Origin: Parietaria judaica
Taxonomy: Eukaryota; Streptophyta; Magnoliopsida; Rosales; Urticaceae
Direction: 5' to 3'
NCBI GenBank assembly: GCA_954871525.1
Contig: OX940869.1
Span: 24,580,001-24,644,000, forward strand
DNA: 64,000 nucleotides
Part shown: piece by piece, positions 32,653 to 42,082 of the stretch
Layout of the letters: every line of letters starts with the position of its first letter
How positions within the stretch are numbered: position 1 is the stretch's first letter
Notes under the pieces: model-generated
Told to the model about the DNA's origin: nothing
Database searches by the model: none
The model's input: only the letters and a program-made list of their open reading frames with translations
Position numbers and translations under genes: made by a program

Positions 32653-33299
32653 TGTTGGGTTTTCGAAGATTTGTTCTCAACGCGGAATGGGAAATTCCGC
32701 GTATCCTCGAAACTTAGATATAGATAACGAGAAATAATCAAAACTTGTGAGAATATTTCCTTAGCTTTGAATTGGATCTTGACGATCCCCGTCGCCTAAC
32801 TTGCTCGCCAATTCGACCACAAGCTGTTCAAGCGTACGACCTCTACTTCGTACACCACGTCGCTAACGGAACACCTTCCTTGGCCGGAAACCACCTCGTC
32901 GAAATTGGATCTTGACAATCCCCGTCGCCTAGCTTGCTCGCCAATTCGACCACAAGCCGTTCAAGCGTACGACCTCTACTTCGTACACCACGTCGCTAAC
33001 GGAACACCTTCTTTGGCCGGAAACCACCTCGTCGGAATACTAGATCCTTCTTGGTGATTAGAAGACGGACAAAAGGCTTGACGGCTATGAGAAAAATCAC
33101 ACCCTCTCTTGGACTAGGGAGGTCGCGATTTTCTCTCTTTGTGTGTGAGTGGGAAAACCTAATTAGAATGCTTAGAGTTTTACATGACCACTCATGTACT
33201 TATATATTAAATCAAGCCCATTAGTCATATAATCTCATGTGGGCCTTAATGCCCAATCCCGAATCTCTGGGCACTTTTGCCACATAGATAATTCCTACA
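32653..33299 (-). repeat. 3' LTR of the copia element, with internal tandem duplication
   Basis: The 647-bp LTR starts TGTTGGGTTTTCGAAG and ends CCTACA. It holds a direct duplication of 133 bp (32770-32902 and 32903-33035) that the other LTR lacks. The polypurine tract (AAGTGGGAGAT on the minus strand, 33300-33310) abuts it. Confidence 0.92.
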
Positions 33300-33310
33300 A
33301 TCTCCCACTT

Positions 33311-34421
33311 GCACGAAGATGTCGGGATTTGAATTCCCAGTTAATATCTTCTTTTGTGCCTATAGCCAGTTATGGCCATTAGATAAGTCCTATTCTTTTT
33401 CATAACATCTAGTGTATATGAAACTTCGTTTCTTACTCCGCTTCCGTTGCGAGTTCGGTGTGACCCTATATGATTCTGTAGTGTTGGCCATGGGTGTTTA
33501 ATCCATAGGTAACAGGAGGTCTCTAGTAAGACATAGTTGCCCCCAATCTACAAAATTTCGGTGATACGAATTGAATCATGTTTAAGATGACAACAAAGTT
33601 TTAACAACCTTTAAATCTTTTATGCAACTGCATTCCTTTTCATCTATACTTCTCGGAATGTGACACAGACCATGAATTTGGTACTTCTGTATAGTTAGTT
33701 TCCTTGTTTTCTGTTTTCCTGGATTGGTATCATTGAATTAACCAAGTGTAACTCTTTACCTACTTGAGCATGGCCATGCTTTTTCATGATTCGTTCCATA
33801 CAGAAGGCCCTGAGTAGTATAACTCCAATGAGGAGAGATGATTGCCCTCTTGCTCAACCAATCCATTCAACAAAGTTCGTAACTAAATCCAAAGACAGTC
33901 TTTATAACTACCAATAACGGATAGTGTTGAACTGCCTTCAAGAAGTGTCACTTGCTAGGTAATGCAACGTGATCTTGCTCAGGCTTAAGGAATCTATTAC
34001 ATGCGTTGTCTTTTCTGGAGACATTAGTGCCACCTTCTCAAGGTTTTATAATTTCCATGTGTGTCTCCCAGAACTGCGGGTCTGTCCGACTAGAGTTCTC
34101 ATAGCTCTTGTCAATGTAATAGAAGACATGACTTCTCCAAGTCTATATCTCATACTGTCTATCTATTTCATACTAGTCTCAAACGTGTCATGTGTGCCCC
34201 CCTTTTTCATACTTTGACACTCGACCAGGGACGTTTTTAGAGAGTCATCTAATATGAAAGTCTAGGGACGTTGTTTAAGATGGATAAAATATTTTATATA
34301 TTTATGGATCTGAAACATGAAACTTGCCTTTATTATAAATGCCCCCAAAATTATTTCAAAAGTTGTCACTACAATAGATTTAAAATAACTTGTTCACTAT
34401 TACAGAAATCTCAGAGGAATC
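33311..34421 (-). other. Copia 3' non-coding region
   Basis: About 1.1 kb between the polypurine tract and the end of the RNase H region, with no coding sequence. It is part of the copia element. Confidence 0.6.
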
Positions 34422-35366
34422 TTACGCAAATAGACTCTGTGTGACGGATATGCTTGTCGTTGCCTCCGTCAACAGGTCTGCTAAGTTGTCATCCGTATCA
34501 ACCCTATGGATGTCCACATCCCCTCTCTCGATGAACTGTCGAATTAGGTGGAACTTCCTGAGTATGTGCTTCGCAGTCTTGGGTGATCTGAGCTCTCTAG
34601 CATGTGCGATAGCTCCGTTGTTGTCACAATAGATTGGAATTGGCTCAGCTATGCTCGGAATCACACCTAGATCAGAAAGGAAATTCTTTATCCAGATTGC
34701 TTCCTTGGCTGCTCACTTGCAGCCATATACTCGGCCTCAGTGGTCGAATCAGCTACTGTAGACTGCTTGGTACTAGTCCAAGTGATCGCACCACCATTTA
34801 AACAGAATACGTATCCTGTTTGAGACCTGAAATTGTCCTGGTCGGTTTGGAAGCTAGCATCAGTGTTACAACTTACCCTTAATTGCTCAGCACCGCCGAA
34901 AATTAGACACCTTTCTTTGGATCTATTCAGATACCTCAGAATGTTCTTAACGGCGGTCCAATGATTCTCACCAGGGTTTGCTTGATAACGGCTTGTTACG
35001 CTCAAGGCATATGATATATCCGGTCGAGTACAAGTCATGGCTTACATTAGTGAGCCAATCGCAGAAGCATATGGGACTCTACTCATGTGTTCTATTTCCT
35101 CTGCCGTATTTGGGCATTGGGATCGGGAAAGGTGCAACTTATGAGTCATAGGTATAAAACCCTTCTTTGACTGGTCCATATTGAACCGTTTTGCTACCTT
35201 TTCGATTTATGTACTCTGACTTAGGGCTAATGCTCATTTAGCTCTATCTCTATAGATCTTGACTCCTAGTATATAGGAAGCCTCACCTAAATCTTTCATG
35301 GAGAAAATTTTTCCCAACCACTCCTTCACCTTTTGGAGTTCTGGTATATATGGTCCTATCATTAGT
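34422..35366 (-). pseudogene. Copia RT C-terminal part and RNase H, broken
   Basis: Frames at 35038-34688 (TCTRPDISYAL, RYLNRSKERCLIFGG, STVADSTTEAEYMAASE) and 34664-34422 (IYCDNNGAIAHARE, HFLIRQ-type region, DNLADLLTEA) carry the typical end of copia pol. A frameshift separates them near 34670. The stretch 35040-35366 still reads as RT remnants with several stops. The RNase H motif TTEAEYMAA and its CDNNGA partner are both recognisable. Confidence 0.85.
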
Positions 35367-35374
35367 ATGTCATC

Positions 35375-35932
35375 CAAGGTTCTAAATATCCGGATATGTC
35401 GCCAATATATATCAACGACGTGCCCATAAAATGAGAAGTGTGAAACGATATTCTAAGGAAATCGATATATCCATTTCTTATCATTTATCTGTCGGCAAGC
35501 GATATATCCGTAAAATGGAGAGTACGAAATGACATTGATATTGGCATTTAGATTTATGCTTCGTATTTATATTTGTGCTTCGTATTTATATTCGTACTCT
35601 ATGACTTTATTATGATACCTAGCTTATTTTATGTTATGCTGACATTATGTTATGAGTTATGACTTTTCTGTTATATGTTTTGTGTTATATTATGATTTAT
35701 GAGTGTGTTTTCTAGGCTATAACTATGTGTAATATTTATTAAATAAGTAATTTAGAAACTATATAAAAATATGAATGAAATAGTAAAACTATTTTCCGGA
35801 ATATCCGTGAAATTTATGCGGTATTATCGGCAAGCGATATATCAATTTCTTCGGATTTATCCATCGATATCGGCATCGACAAACATATATCCGTAAAATG
35901 GAGAGTGCGAAACATCGATATTTAGAACCTTG
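35375..35932. mobile_element. hAT-type MITE inside the copia reverse transcriptase
   Basis: It has perfect 16-bp terminal inverted repeats CAAGGTTCTAAATATC and an exact 8-bp target duplication ATGTCATC (35367-35374 and 35933-35940). Internal GCAAGCGATATATCCGTAAAATG-like sequence is shared with 1060-2120 and 25690-25949. The insertion point lies one codon past the YVDD catalytic motif of the RT. Confidence 0.9.
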
Positions 35933-37075
35933 ATGTCATCTACATACAAAATGAGGAAGACCACTTTGCTCCAACTGTTCTTCATATACACACACGGGTC
36001 CTCTGGGATCTTAATGAAACCATATTCTGTTATGGTTTCATTAAATCGCAGATTCCAACCTCGAGAAGCTTGCTTAAGACCGTATATAGTTCTTTTTAGC
36101 TTGCACACCTTTTGAGCGTGAGCCGGATCTATGAACCCTTCAGGTTGTGTCATGTACACGTCCTCTTCCAAATTCCTATTGAGGAAAGAAATCTTAACAT
36201 CCATTTGCCAAATTTCATAATCATGAAAGGCGGTAATAGCAAGCATAATCCTTATGGATTTGAACATGGTGACGGGAGCGAACGTTTCTTGAAAATCTAT
36301 CCCATAGATCTGGCGGAACCCTTTCGCGACCAATCCCCTTTTGTACGTTTGTACGATGCCATTCATGTCCTTCTTCTTCTTGAAGACCCATTTACATCCA
36401 ATGGGTTTGACCCCTTTGGGTGTATCCACCAAGTCCCATACTTGATTGGTATACATGGATTCCATCTCGGATTTCATGGCCTCAAGCCATTTCTCTGAGT
36501 CTACCCCTCCCACTGCTTCTTTGTAAGACCCCGGTTCGTCATCTTCCAAGTCATCGACATCCTGCTCTTCCGAAGATATGAGCAGGTTCAATTTCTCGGG
36601 AGCCTGACGACTTCTGTCTGACCTTCGCAGTGGTTGTGTTGTATCATGTAACTCTTGCACTTCCACTTCATGCAGACCATCAGGGTTTGTCTGTGCTAGT
36701 CCCTCAACCGATTGAGGATCTTCTTGTATTTCTACATCATGAAGTGTGCCTTCCAAAATTGGAGGCTCTTCCTCAACCATTTGGGGTTCCTCATGTATTT
36801 CTACATTATGAAGTGCATATTCCATTATTGGTGGAGCCTCTTCAACCACTTATGGAGGTTTAGAAATAATTGGAAGGGTTAGTTCCGTTTCCATCATTTC
36901 TTCCCTTTCGTTCAATGAGTCGTGTACTTCATCAAGTACAACGTTCCTCCCACTAGCAATTCTGGTAAGAAATTCTTCTTCCATAAATGCTCCGGTTCTA
37001 GCAACAAATACTTTGTGGAAACTTCGGTTGTAGAAGTAATACCCTTTAGTTTCCTTAGGGTAACCCACGAACTGA
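35933..37075 (-). pseudogene. Copia integrase tail and reverse transcriptase, broken
   Basis: On the minus strand this covers VGYPKETKGYYFYN (end of the integrase region, next to the Tat insertion) and an acidic spacer with duplicated MVEEAPPI/MVEEEPPI blocks. The RT follows, with [28 protein letters not shown] (usually KTAFLN) and LYVDD just before the hAT MITE. A stop after ISKPP near 36850 breaks the frame. Confidence 0.88.
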
Positions 37076-37869
37076 TGTTAAGGTCGGATTTGGTCAAATC
37101 CATCCTCAACACAACTCGTGTCGTTTTGTCCATAAACGACATAAGGGAGGCGAGGAAGTTCACCAGCGAAGAGGGAGTTATCTCCGAGGAAGGACATCCC
37201 CGAGGAGGAACACCCCCGAGGAGGTTCATCAGCGAGGGGACGCAGCCACGCGAGCAAGCGGGTCGCGATGAAGCGTCCCATCACGACTCGACGAGGAATT
37301 TCGTCATGATGATTATGCAGAGCCCGATGACAGCCGAAGAGACGTGCATTTAATGAAACCGACCTACTCACTCGACGAGAGCGTCAGCGACGGAGGCCTG
37401 CAGAGCCGAATGACGGCTGACGAGACGCGCATTTAATGCGGCGCACCTACCCACTACGGCAGCATGCTCGGAGGTGACATAAAGTAAGGATAAACCCTGC
37501 TGCCCTCAAATCACGTCAGAAAATGATGATTAAAGAGGAAATAGGTGGGAAAGATAGAGCAGGAAGGCATTGTAAACTCTATAAAAGGCAAGATAAGCCT
37601 CATTTGTAAGGGTTGGTGGTTCGAACAAGAGAGAGAGAAAAAAAACTCGAGAAAGGAAAGAAAAAGAGATCTGGCAATAGAAAAGGTCGAAGAAAAAGAT
37701 ATATCTGAGGTTCATGATCCTTCATCTGTCCAGCTATTTAACGGAAGAAAACCGAGCTCATTTCGGAAATTATAATAAAACAGAGATATTCATCATTTGT
37801 TGTCCTTTTATTTATTATTTGATGATTGTCTTTGTGACTGGAAAAGGGTGGTGAAAAACCCCCTCTACA
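37076..37869 (+). repeat. 5' LTR of the non-autonomous Tat-like element
   Basis: It starts TGTTAAGGTC and ends CCCCTCTACA (794 bp). A TATA-like CTATAAAAGG lies at about 37577-37586. A third, partial copy in the opposite orientation is at 1-457. Confidence 0.95.
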
Positions 37870-37872
37870 GTT

Positions 37873-37890
37873 TGGCGCCCACCATGGGGC
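37873..37890 (+). promoter_or_regulatory. Primer-binding-site-like sequence
   Basis: TGGCGCCCACCATGGGGC begins three bases after the 5' LTR. It has the TGG start expected of a primer site. I could not assign the tRNA with confidence. Confidence 0.75.
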
Positions 37891-38387
37891 TTTGTTTTCT
37901 TTCTAACTCACAGCCAGGAATTTGGAGGGACATGACGTTATCAAACGACGCCATCGTCAGCAACGCGCTCGACGGTTGAGCGCGCGAAAATAGCAAGCAG
38001 AGCATAAAGAGGCAACTCAAGGGACAGGAGTGACGTAAGAAGGGGAGACGTACGGACTCCTTGCATTTAAGAGAAGCCGATTGATAGACGGTTGGTCAGA
38101 AAAAGGAGTGCACACGTATCAACGAATGGGAGCAACTTCCCAAGCGTTGTGAAACGACAGCGAAAGAGAGGATACGAAGAGTTGCTTGCGAAACAATCAA
38201 CGGGTTATAAAATGGGAAGTTTGGAGAAGATCAGAAACAACGAGTCTGCGGAAATAGAAACCAACTCGGTTAACTCCCAGATAAGTATCGTTCTCTCAAC
38301 CCAGAAAACAAAAGTTCCTTTCTCACTCCGAAACCAGTGCTTGCTAGTGTTTTCGAAATACAGGCCGAGAAAGCACACGAGGAGAAG
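37891..38387 (+). other. Leader of the non-autonomous element
   Basis: About 500 bases between the primer site and the F-box ATG. An overlapping frame at 38092-38442 is in a different phase and has no recognisable domain. No gag sequence was seen. Confidence 0.5.
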
Positions 38388-39389
38388 ATGGCACTCAGAG
38401 AAGGAGATGCTGGCCAGAGTCACACAGACGAGTCAGAGATGATCATGGACGAAGGCTGGGGATGGCCCAAGGAGGGCGCAACTGAGGCACGAGGAGGAGA
38501 TGATTACGAGATGACGGACTTCTGGAAGCACGAGGAATGGCCGGAAAGCAGCGAGCCATGTCTAATGGATGAGGACATCGCGGAGGGCCAGCGGGATCAA
38601 GAGGAGCCAAGGATCCCGGGCGAACCGCACCCCGCACTGGAACTGGTCCTGCCGTATCTCATGCCCGAGGAACTCCTCGCGGCGGGGATGGTGTGCACCT
38701 CACTACGCGACGAGGTTAGAGAAAACAACCTTCTGTGGCGCAACATCAGCATCCACAGCCCGTTGAGCGAGCGGATCACAGACGAGGATCTCCTGAGGCT
38801 GGCGAGGAGGTCTCAGGGGAAGATGGAGACTTTGACTCTGTACGGTTGCGACGAGGTCACCAACACCGCGGTGGAGACGATCATGCGGGACAACCCAACG
38901 CTCGTAAAGCTATGCCTGCCACGCTGCCACCGAATCACCTTGGATGACGTGGTCAGCAACTTGTCCACCATCGAGCACGGGATAAAATTCCTGAGGGTCA
39001 ACGGTTTATTTCCCAGGTTCGTGGAGGGAACGAGGGTCAAACTTGAGGACCTTCCCCCTCTGCTCGCGGCAGGGAATCCAGCCGACTATTCCGAGGAGCA
39101 GGCGCATGCCTCACGCGGTCGTCTGCTCGACATAGAGTTCTGCAGACGGTGCGACAGAAATGTCCTGGTCTACGAGAAGCCAACGAGGATTCAAGCAGGA
39201 GACTCCGTCCGCCCACCGTGTTTTGGGCAACGGCGAGATGGGCGTGTTTGCGGTTTTTGCTGGTTGTGCTACATCCTCGGTACCACGTGGTACACTGACC
39301 TCTGCCCGGAATGTAACTTCGGTCGCCCCAGCAGGAGCTCTATGGAGAAAATCGCGTCGTCAGCCTGCTCGATCGTCGAAGAGGAGTGA
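38388..39389 (+). CDS. SKIP14-like F-box protein inside a retrotransposon
   Basis: From the ATG at 38388 (context AAGATGGC) the ORF encodes 333 residues; the frame is open a little further upstream without an ATG. Residues 1-78 are acidic and Trp-containing (DEGWGWP, DFWKHEEWPE). An F-box follows at about 81-122 (HPALELVLPYLMPEELL, VCTSLRD, LLWRNI). LRR-like repeats cover about 125-215 (METLTLYGCDEVTN, LVKLCLPRCHRIT). The C-terminal Cys-rich module (about 260-325) reads CRRCDR, VCGFCWLC and CPECNFG. This order and the cysteine pairs match plant SKIP14-type F-box proteins of SCF ubiquitin ligases. The frame is intact and uninterrupted, so it may be a transduplicated or retro-copied host gene. 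Transcription would come from the LTR. Whether it still makes a protein is unknown. Confidence 0.82.
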   Translation: MALREGDAGQSHTDESEMIMDEGWGWPKEGATEARGGDDYEMTDFWKHEEWPESSEPCLMDEDIAEGQRDQEEPRIPGEPHPALELVLPYLMPEELLAAGMVCTSLRDEVRENNLLWRNISIHSPLSERITDEDLLRLARRSQGKMETLTLYGCDEVTNTAVETIMRDNPTLVKLCLPRCHRITLDDVVSNLSTIEHGIKFLRVNGLFPRFVEGTRVKLEDLPPLLAAGNPADYSEEQAHASRGRLLDIEFCRRCDRNVLVYEKPTRIQAGDSVRPPCFGQRRDGRVCGFCWLCYILGTTWYTDLCPECNFGRPSRSSMEKIASSACSIVEEE

Positions 39390-39675
39390 GCCCGGAGTAA
39401 GGCTCATAAGCTGCCCGAAGCGAGGAGAGGATTGGGGCGGCTACCCCTTTTAACCATTAGTAGATTATCATAGGTGATAGAAGTTTGTTTGGGTTCGTTG
39501 TGTCGGATTTCTAATGTCTATGTATGTGTGTTTTTTCTTTTGTTATTAAGGAGCGAGCAAATTATAAACTTGGCAAAGTGTGTATGCAACTCTGCTCGGT
39601 GGTAATACCAATTAGGAGGGAAAGTGTATTGGCAAAAAATAAAAAAATAAATATATATATATATATATATATATG
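39390..39675 (+). other. Downstream of the F-box ORF, with TA microsatellite
   Basis: Non-coding; ends in a (TA)n run at about 39650-39675 directly before the 55-bp repeat array. Confidence 0.6.
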
Positions 39676-40486
39676 TACGGCTAAGGGTGCCGAGCAAACC
39701 CGGTCCGGCAAAACATGTCGAGATCCTATTTACGGCTAAGGGTGCCGAGCAAACCCGGTCCGGCAAAACATGTCGAGATCCTATGTACGGCTAAGGGTGC
39801 CGAGCAAACCCGGTCCGACAATACAGGCCGAGATCCTATTTACGGCTAAGGGCGCCGAGCAAGCCCGGGCTACCGAGAATGCCGAAGAAATATACAAGGC
39901 GAGAGTGCCTATGGGATCCTGGGAACTAGTCGGCTCGTACCCGACGAAACCTAGCGATACCCGCAAGAGACAACTACGGCGAGAGTGCCAAGAAAATATG
40001 TACGGCTAAGGGTGCCGAGCAAACCCGGTCCGGCAATACAGGCCGAGATCCTATTTACGGCTAAGGGTGCCGAGCAAACCCGGTCCGGCAAAACATGTCG
40101 AGATCCTATATACGGCTAAGGGTGCCGAGCAAGCCCGGTCCGGCAATACAGGCCGAGATCCTATTTACGGCTAAGGGCGCCGAGCAAGCCCGGGCTACCG
40201 AGAATGCCGAAGAAATATACAAGGCGAGAGTGCCTATGGGATCCTGGGAACTAGTCGGTTCGTACCCGACGAAACCTAGCGATACCCGCAAGAGACGACT
40301 ACGGCGAGAGTGCCAAGAAAATATGTACGGCTAAGGGTGCCGAGCAAACCCGGTCCGGCAATACAGGCCGAGATTTACGGCTAAGGGTGCCGAGCAAACC
40401 CGGTCCGGCAAAACATGTCGAGATCCTATATACGGCTAAGGGTGCCGAGCAAACCCGGTCCGGCAATACAGGCCGAGATCCTATAT
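39676..40486 (+). repeat. 55-bp tandem array with a 325-bp higher-order unit
   Basis: Units start TACGGCTAAGGGTGCCGAGC at 39676, 39731, 39786 and 39841. A 325-bp block containing several units plus a unique segment (CTATGGGATCCTGGGAACTAG) is repeated with the offset 39783 to 40108. ORFs in both strands here are repeat artefacts. Confidence 0.9.
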
Positions 40487-40684
40487 ACGGCGAGAGTGCC
40501 GAGCAAAAACTAAAAGAGGCGAGAGTGCCCACGGCGAGAGTGCCGAGCAAAAATTAAAAGAGGCGAGAGTGCCCACGGCGAAAGTGCCGAGCAAAAACTA
40601 CAAGAGGCGAGAGTGCCCACGGCGAGAGTGCCGAGCAAAAATTAAAAGAGGCGGAAGTGCCCACGGCGAAAGTACCGAGTAAAG
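40487..40684 (+). repeat. 44-bp tandem array
   Basis: About 4.5 units start ACGGCGAGAGTGCCGAGC at 40487, 40531, 40575, 40619 and 40663. Each has a second GGCGAGAGTGCC copy inside, which also occurs in the 55-bp array. Confidence 0.9.
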
Positions 40685-41038
40685 AAAAATCACATTCACA
40701 AAAAAGACAAAACACAGTATCATTATTTACAACTCATAGTTATACCCCGAGTACATATGCATACTATAACTCTCGCAGGGACCGATTCCCCCGCCCAACG
40801 CCATCATTAGAGGAATCTTGACCCAGGACCGCATCGGCACATTCTTCAATAAGGATGTCGCAGCATCGACGAATGATGTCGTCCGCAATTAGGCAAGCAG
40901 GATCGTCAGCAGGAAGTCCTTGAGGCTTACCCGAAGAAACTCTTGCTAAATCCGCATCAGCCCTACTATCGGCCTGCAAAGAAGGAACCGAAAGTAAAGG
41001 ATCGACCCCAGAAGGAAGAGGTAAGAACTACAAATTAT
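40685..41038. other. Spacer between repeats and antisense ORFs
   Basis: A minus-strand frame (40979-40764) with no recognisable domain is the only ORF. It could be a 3' exon of the antisense unit, but no splice evidence is convincing. Confidence 0.4.
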
Positions 41039-41827
41039 TTATGCTGATCCATCTCGTACCGTACTCGACGAGGAGGGAAGAACGTCGAAACCCGGCGAGC
41101 GCACCCTAGCAACGCCTTGGGGAAGACAGGGAGAAAGCGGAGGAGAGTTTGGATCACCGGAGATTTTCATCTCCAGCTTGGCCAAATCAGCCAGGTACTC
41201 CTGTTCCAACTTGCGCCACCTTGGCAGTTTGGCTCGAAGCTCACCAACAGTCGAGCGGGAAGGTAATCCCTCGACGAGTTTGATATTCGAGAGCACGCCG
41301 CCCAGCAGGCGCTGAGTACGAGCAATCCCCTCAAGCACACCAAACCTCTCGGAGGCACGCTTCAGCTTGTCAACCGCTTGGTGGTAGAGGCGTAGGCGGG
41401 AGAATTCTTCCTCTATAGCCCAACTCCTGGCTGCGTCGCGATCCTTGACGAGCTTCCTCAGCATGGCCTTGACATGGAAGGAGATTTGCTCATCCCGGCC
41501 AGGCGACAGGTTTATGGCATCGGCAATACGGTTGAAATACTCGTTCTTTTGCCGGAGTTGTGCCGAAAGAGTGTCCTCGCACCGTCGATAACGCTGCCGC
41601 TCCTCGAGAAGGGATTCTTCGGCAATAGCGAGGAGGCGTCTATATTCATCGCGCTCGGACTTATTTTCTGCGATCTTAGCCTCTACAGCCTCGGGGGGAA
41701 TGCCTTCGTTCCCTGATAAAGCCCTCACCGGCGCAAGGGCAGGTGCAAACTCCCCAGCCCCCTCGTGACCTCCTCCGTAGCGGGGGGAAGAAGTGTCGGG
41801 GTAAAGTACAATGACGCCACCTCTGGC
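41039..41827 (-). pseudogene. Duplicated C-terminal module of the antisense ORF
   Basis: On the minus strand a coding segment begins after a strong splice-acceptor-like sequence (pyrimidine tract, then CTCCTCAG|GCC at 41828). It runs to a stop at 41039, about 262 residues. It predicts coiled coil and contains INLSPGRDEQ, AMLRKLVKDRD, ERFGVLE and DPNSPPLSPC. These line up with VGVSPGREDQ, AALKKLADDLE, KCGFLD and DPKSPPLSPC in the ORF at 42083-45016, so the two are paralogous modules in the same orientation. No start or first exon is evident, so it may be a dead duplicate or a terminal exon. Confidence 0.65.
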
Positions 41828-42082
41828 CTGAGGAGAAAAAGAGAGAATGGGAATACGGAAGGAACAATAAAGAAGCCCGATAAGAAAAGGGATAAGGAAA
41901 GGGCAAGCATACAAGGGCGATAGCAGAAAAAGATTTGACGATGAAAGGAAAAGGTAACCCAAGAAAGATTTCTTTAATTCATACGATAATTATGCTTGGA
42001 TTACAGTGAAATACAGCGCAAGCCACGAAATGTGGAATTTTGCAAAAGCGGGAAATGGAAAAGGAAACTCCAAGGAAACATC

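Noticed and set aside
38092..38442. 116-codon plus-strand ORF before the F-box gene
   Set aside because: It overlaps the F-box frame in another phase and shows no domain. The gag function was considered, but no gag motif is present.
39676..40684. CRISPR-like regular repeats
   Set aside because: The units are directly adjacent tandem repeats without unique spacers, inside a plant LTR element with no cas genes.
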